Below, in pieces: positions 60,322 to 64,000 of a stretch of DNA of 64,000 nucleotides (positions within the stretch are counted from its first letter, which is position 1; each line of letters begins with the position of its first letter). A program made the position numbers and the translations under genes. Origin of the DNA: an uncultured Candidatus Melainabacteria bacterium (lineage in GTDB: Bacteria > Cyanobacteriota > Vampirovibrionia > Gastranaerophilales > Gastranaerophilaceae); the NCBI GenBank assembly GCA_947570135.1, contig CANOTP010000002.1, forward strand, positions 1 to 64,000, given 5' to 3'. The notes beneath the pieces were generated by a model. The model was not told the origin of the DNA. It saw only the letters and a program-made list of their open reading frames with translations, and did no database searches.

Positions 60322-61896
60322 ATGTCAGAAGAAGTTATTAACACAGATTCTCAAAACACTGATGATGAGAATAAATATTTACCTGAAAATCCTTGGATAT
60401 CAGCAATTCCGACAATGCTTGCCGTATTTATATACGTGCTTGACGGTACAATTGCAAACGTAGCTTTACCGCATATGGCAGGAAGTTTTTCTGCTACGCG
60501 TGATGAAAGTATGTGGATTTTAACAAGTTATTTGATTGCAAGTGGTGTAATTATTCCGTCTGTGGATTTTTTCAGTAAACTTTTCGGACGTAAAAACTTT
60601 TTTGTAATCAGTATATTAATGTTTACATTAGCGTCAATGTTATGCGGTATGGCACAAAACCTTGGTCAAATGGTACTTTTCAGAATATTGCAAGGTGCAG
60701 GCGGTGGCGGTATTTTACCTATATCTCAAGCTATTATGATGGAAAGTTTTCCAAAAGAAAAACGCGGGACTGCAATGGCAATATTCGGTATGGGAATTAT
60801 TGTTGCTCCGATTGTCGGTCCTGTTTTGGGCGGTTGGATTACCGATAATTGGACTTGGCCGTGGATTTTTTATATTAACGTACCTTTTGGCTGTATTGCT
60901 GCAATTTTGTCACAAAAACTTTTATTTAACCCGCCTTATTCTCATCGTCAAGAAAATGTCAAAATCGACGGTTTGGGATTTTTCTTCCTTGCTGTTTGGT
61001 TATTATGTTTACAGGTATTTTTTGATAAAGGTAATAATGCCGATTGGTTTAATGCAACTTGGATTTGCTGGTTATTCGGAGTTTCTTGTGTTTCGGGAAT
61101 TTGTTTCTTTATATCCCAAATTATAAGAAAAAATACTCTTGTTGATTTGAGTGTTTTTAAAGACAGAAACTTTGTTATCGGTACTATTATTCAAGTTGTA
61201 ATGCAGGCTGTGTTGTATGCATCTTTAGCTATTTTACCTCAGTTTTTGCAAAGCATGATGGGATATACTGCGTTTTTAAGCGGTTTTTCCATGATGCCAA
61301 GAGGTATGGGATGTATGACATCAACCATTATTTGCGCATTTATTGCAGATAAAGTCGATAAAAGAATCTTAGTAGCCGTTGGTTTATTTTTACTTGGGGT
61401 TGCGGGTGTAATTTTAGGATTTTTGAACTTACAAATTTCAAGTATTAATATTATGATTCCGAATTTTATTATGGGTCTTGGTATGGGATTTGCTTTTGTT
61501 CCTATTATCAATCTTTCAATGGAAACAATGTCAAATGTTCAGATGACAAATGCAACAGGACTTCAAAATTTATTAAAAAACATAGGCAGTGCTGTCGGAA
61601 CATCTCTTGTTGCAACAATGATTACAAGGTTTGGTCAAATGCATCAGTATATGATGGTTGGAAAGTTGAGCGAATTAAATCCTGCTTATGTTGAAAGGGT
61701 TCAATCTACAACTGCGGCTTTATCACAGTATGCTCATATTAGTGTAGCAAAATACATGGCTGAATATTCTCAGTACGGTACTTTGTTAAAACAATCAAAT
61801 CTGTGGGCGTTTATGGATTCGTTTAGAATTTTCGGATTATTGTGCTTTTTGCTGATTCCGTTGCTGTTGCTGTTTAAGAAAAATAAAGCCGCTTAA
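60322..61896 (+). CDS. emrB: EmrB/QacA-type multidrug exporter (MFS, DHA2)
   Basis: This is a proton-driven drug exporter with 14 predicted membrane helices in 524 residues. Motif D1 is FIYVLDGTIANVALPHMAGSF, motif A is in DFFSKLFGRKNFF, and motif C is GIIVAPIVGPVLGGWITDNWTWPWIFYINVPFG. All are typical of DHA2 transporters. It starts 12 bases after emrA. With emrA and the divergent tolC-like gene it makes a full three-part pump spanning both membranes. Substrates are not predictable. Confidence 0.95.
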   Translation: MSEEVINTDSQNTDDENKYLPENPWISAIPTMLAVFIYVLDGTIANVALPHMAGSFSATRDESMWILTSYLIASGVIIPSVDFFSKLFGRKNFFVISILMFTLASMLCGMAQNLGQMVLFRILQGAGGGGILPISQAIMMESFPKEKRGTAMAIFGMGIIVAPIVGPVLGGWITDNWTWPWIFYINVPFGCIAAILSQKLLFNPPYSHRQENVKIDGLGFFFLAVWLLCLQVFFDKGNNADWFNATWICWLFGVSCVSGICFFISQIIRKNTLVDLSVFKDRNFVIGTIIQVVMQAVLYASLAILPQFLQSMMGYTAFLSGFSMMPRGMGCMTSTIICAFIADKVDKRILVAVGLFLLGVAGVILGFLNLQISSINIMIPNFIMGLGMGFAFVPIINLSMETMSNVQMTNATGLQNLLKNIGSAVGTSLVATMITRFGQMHQYMMVGKLSELNPAYVERVQSTTAALSQYAHISVAKYMAEYSQYGTLLKQSNLWAFMDSFRIFGLLCFLLIPLLLLFKKNKAA

Positions 61897-61934
61897 AAAT
61901 CATACAAACGCTTTATTATTTATTTTAATTACTC

Positions 61935-61949
61935 TGGTATAATTTTACT
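61935..61949 (+). promoter_or_regulatory. Extended -10 promoter of the 61950 gene
   Basis: TGGTATAAT at 61935-61943 is an extended -10 (TG-N-TATAAT) that ends 6 bases before the ATG at 61950. No ribosome site fits, so the message would be leaderless. Confidence 0.5.
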
Positions 61950-63167
61950 ATGTTTGATATATCAACACCTACTGTATATATTCCGACGATATTTTTGACG
62001 ATAATTGCGGTATTTGTTTCGATCCTTTATAAGGATGCGAAAAAAAACACTCACGAATCAACCGAAAACCTGCCGTATTATCACGAAATAAGTATGTCTA
62101 TGGGTTATATTAACCGTTGTATTTTAGAAGACGGCAGATTTCAGTACAGAAAAAATATTAATTCGGATATTACTTACGACAATACTGTATACAATTCACT
62201 GCGCCATGCGGGAACCCTTTATTCTATGTATATGTATGAAAAATACGGGTTGGTTAAAAAATATTATGAAGACCGTGTAAAATCTTCAAAGTATTTTGTA
62301 GAAAGATATCTTAAAAAACTCGGTCAAAACAAATATGTTGTAATTTCTATCCCCGAAGAAGAAAATATAAGGTTTCCTATCGCAAAATCAGGAAGTGCAG
62401 GGGTTGCGTTATGCGCATTATCAAACCTTTATAAAGACGGCGAGATTGAGTTAGAAGTTTTGCAGGGTTTAGGTGAATTTATTTTATATTTACAAAACGA
62501 TGAAGGTAATATTTACGCATATTTAGATTTAAAAACAAAGGAAATTGATAAAGAAGCGGAAGCAATATTTTATCCGGGTGAAGCTGCTGCAGGTTTAGTT
62601 TATCTTTATGAAGTTGACCCTCAGCAAAAATGGCTTGACGGTGCGAAAAAGACTCTGTCATATATTGCAAAAACCCGAAAAAAACTTGATTTTGAGATTC
62701 CGTTTGATCATTGGTCAGTATTAGCAATGGAAGAGCTTATCAAAAATAACCTTGTAACAGCGGAAGAAAAATCATTATACGAAAGTTACGCAGAGCAAAT
62801 GGCAATTCCGCTTTTAAGTAAACAGATTACTAATGCAAATAACAGTTATTGCGGGGCTTTTCAGGATAATATCATGCCATGCAGTCTGGGAACTTATATG
62901 GAAGGTTTAGCGTCAATTTATTTTTGCACAAGTAGTGATGCATTGAAAAAGATTATCCATAAATCACTGACAATAGGCTGTATGTTTTTAAGTAAAGTTC
63001 AGGTAAAAACAGGTGAGCAGGCAGGCGGACTGCCAAATTCCGCTAACTGGGTTAAAGCTGGAGTTACTCCAAACGCAAGCGTTATAAGAATTGATAATGT
63101 TCAACATGTTGTAACGGGCTGGTTAAAGTTTCAGCAAATTCTTGCGCTTGACGTTAAAGAATGGTAA
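61950..63167 (+). CDS. Membrane-anchored alpha-helical barrel protein of unknown activity, 405 residues
   Basis: One N-terminal membrane anchor (residues 9-26, VYIPTIFLTIIAVFVSIL) precedes a helical domain. The domain resembles the six-hairpin (alpha/alpha) toroid of some glycosidases and epimerases: YDNTVYNSLRHAGTLYSMYMYE, SGSAGVALCALSNLY, YPGEAAAGLVYLYE, DHWSVLAMEEL, and a final GWLKFQQIL. No catalytic residue set can be named with confidence. It is probably a sugar-active enzyme or a relative at the cell surface. It overlaps the convergent GGDEF gene by 14 bases. Confidence 0.75.
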   Translation: MFDISTPTVYIPTIFLTIIAVFVSILYKDAKKNTHESTENLPYYHEISMSMGYINRCILEDGRFQYRKNINSDITYDNTVYNSLRHAGTLYSMYMYEKYGLVKKYYEDRVKSSKYFVERYLKKLGQNKYVVISIPEEENIRFPIAKSGSAGVALCALSNLYKDGEIELEVLQGLGEFILYLQNDEGNIYAYLDLKTKEIDKEAEAIFYPGEAAAGLVYLYEVDPQQKWLDGAKKTLSYIAKTRKKLDFEIPFDHWSVLAMEELIKNNLVTAEEKSLYESYAEQMAIPLLSKQITNANNSYCGAFQDNIMPCSLGTYMEGLASIYFCTSSDALKKIIHKSLTIGCMFLSKVQVKTGEQAGGLPNSANWVKAGVTPNASVIRIDNVQHVVTGWLKFQQILALDVKEW

Positions 63168-63834
63168 ATTCACACCTGTTTCGTCCGTTATTTTTTGCCT
63201 GATATAAAGCTTTATCTGCGTATTCCATAAACTCATTTTTGTTTGTAAAATTTTCATAATACCGGCATGCACCAAGGCTTACTGTTACATTTATTTTTTG
63301 ATTTTGATAAGTTAAATCAAGAGTTTCAACTGTTTTGCGAAATCTTTCCAGCGGGATTTTTGCCTGATTAATATCGGTTTCTGTTAAAATTACCGCAAAT
63401 TCTTCACCGCCGATTCTAAATACCGTATCTGTTTTTCTAAATGTTTGCAGTGCTGCGTTAGAAACCTCTTTTAATATATAATCACCGCATTGATGTCCGT
63501 ATGTATCGTTAACTTTTTTAAAATAATCAATATCAAAGATTACTAATGTAAGATTATTGTTATATCTTTGTGCTCTTAAAAATTCTTTTTCAAAAGTACT
63601 GTCAAAACTTCTTCTGTTAAACAGTCCCGTAAGTTCATCGGTTGAAGACAGATATTTTGACCTTGTGTACATAAAATTAATTTGTTTGATTACTTCCAAT
63701 TTGTTTTCTTCGGGAACATCAAAATTACTTATAATATCCTGAATATTTTGCTGAATCTCATCCAAAACGTTATCAGGTAAGATAAACGACATTTCTTCCA
63801 AATCTTCAACCATAAATACTCTCTTTCTCTTCAC
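63154..63834 (-). CDS. GGDEF-domain diguanylate cyclase, 226 residues
   Basis: This is a small c-di-GMP synthase. Residues about 65-226 are a full GGDEF domain: DELTGLFNRRSFDSTF, VIFDIDYFKKVNDTYGHQCGDYIL, the signature RIGGEEFAVIL (GGEEF), and ADKALYQAKNNGRNR. The first 60 residues are helical with no membrane segment or recognised sensor. No R-x-x-D inhibitory site is obvious before the signature (FRKTDTVFRIGGEEF). A single gene, convergent with the preceding one. Confidence 0.93.
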   Translation of the reverse strand: MKRKRVFMVEDLEEMSFILPDNVLDEIQQNIQDIISNFDVPEENKLEVIKQINFMYTRSKYLSSTDELTGLFNRRSFDSTFEKEFLRAQRYNNNLTLVIFDIDYFKKVNDTYGHQCGDYILKEVSNAALQTFRKTDTVFRIGGEEFAVILTETDINQAKIPLERFRKTVETLDLTYQNQKINVTVSLGACRYYENFTNKNEFMEYADKALYQAKNNGRNRCEFTIL

Positions 63835-64000
63835 TAGATTATATTCGACAATATAGCGCCGAAACTTTAAGATTTAAAGAGTTTATTTACAAAACTAAAT
63901 AAAAGTTAAAAATGTGCAATTATACCAAAAAAAAATTGTTTATATAAATGTAGGTAAATGTAGGTATTTTGGTATGCAAAATAACGTTGACTTCAATAAA
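63835..64000. other. Gap at the window end with inverted and direct repeats
   Basis: ATACCAAAA at 63922-63930 is the reverse complement of TTTTGGTAT at 63967-63975. Between them AATGTAGGTA is repeated in tandem (about 63946-63965). The region is upstream of the GGDEF gene and of whatever lies beyond the window, so it may be an operator. No gene is seen. Confidence 0.4.

Noticed and set aside
60642-61126. Overlapping frames inside emrB
   Set aside because: They are shadows of a secure 14-helix transporter gene.

Overview
The window is a low-GC, gene-dense bacterial chromosome segment with no rRNA, tRNA, CRISPR array or transposase that I can see. It most resembles a gut-type non-photosynthetic relative of cyanobacteria (Vampirovibrionia/Melainabacteria, probably order Gastranaerophilales). 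The reasons are: a Ycf45-type AAA ATPase with a C-terminal R3H domain (a cyanobacterial/plastid family); several pilin-like proteins starting FTL(S/A)E and sharing a D-x-N-G..PN..G-x-D-x-F motif; a Gram-negative envelope (TolC, EmrA/EmrB, family 9 and family 39 glycosyltransferases); and no photosynthesis genes. This assignment comes from gene recognition, not from a database search.

Layout. 0.1-2.8 kb: two divergent unknown membrane-associated proteins around a hairpin-rich gap. 3.1-7.9 kb: Ycf45-like ATPase, then pheT and an SH3-like secreted protein on the minus strand. 8.0-15.5 kb: small regulator, then an apparent operon lysA, diadenylate cyclase (cdaA), YitT-type membrane protein and a small conserved protein; then three tandem pilin-like genes, tpiA and rsmD. 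15.7-20.1 kb: HD-domain protein, panE-like reductase, leuS. 20.1-23.7 kb: accessory stretch with an acetyltransferase, two decayed gene ends, an XRE regulator, and an AT-rich epimerase/glycosyltransferase pair. 23.8-29.6 kb: cell-wall and division operon murC-murB-ddl-ftsQ, a polyprenyl synthase and lepB. 29.6-38.8 kb (minus strand): small unknown proteins, ispD-thiL-GGDEF/HD-GYP group, heptosyltransferase-like gene, two small proteins sharing a C-terminal PFxxLFA motif, lepA and a LuxR-like protein. 38.9-40.6 kb: a run of XRE regulators with one decayed copy, a palindromic repeat cluster and a 52-residue gene. 40.8-44.6 kb: TPR protein, small lipoprotein, C_GCAxxG_C_C protein and an endonuclease IV-like protein in one operon. 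44.6-48.4 kb: gloA, ilvE, XRE regulator, another pilin-like gene, dnaN. 48.5-55.4 kb: a 1137-residue EF-hand/LysM protein, a family 39 glycosyltransferase, an AT-rich gap with five identical 9-mers, and a family 2 glycosyltransferase. 55.4-64 kb: an XRE-LicD chimera, hisS, tolC divergent from marR-emrA-emrB, an alpha-helical unknown, and a diguanylate cyclase.

How it fits together. Most of the window is housekeeping: translation (pheT, leuS, hisS, lepA, rsmD), envelope precursor supply (murC/B, ddl, polyprenyl synthase, lysA, ispD) and protein export (lepB). It is broken by accessory patches carrying XRE regulators, sugar-transfer genes, pilins and decayed gene pieces. Two second-messenger systems are present: c-di-AMP (cdaA) and c-di-GMP (two GGDEF proteins and two atypical HD-type proteins).

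The observations I would follow first are: the repeat cluster near dnaN that may be a replication origin; the two PFxxLFA proteins, each bracketed by its own inverted repeat; the giant EF-hand/LysM protein; the pilin with a doubled leader motif; and the XRE-LicD fusion.
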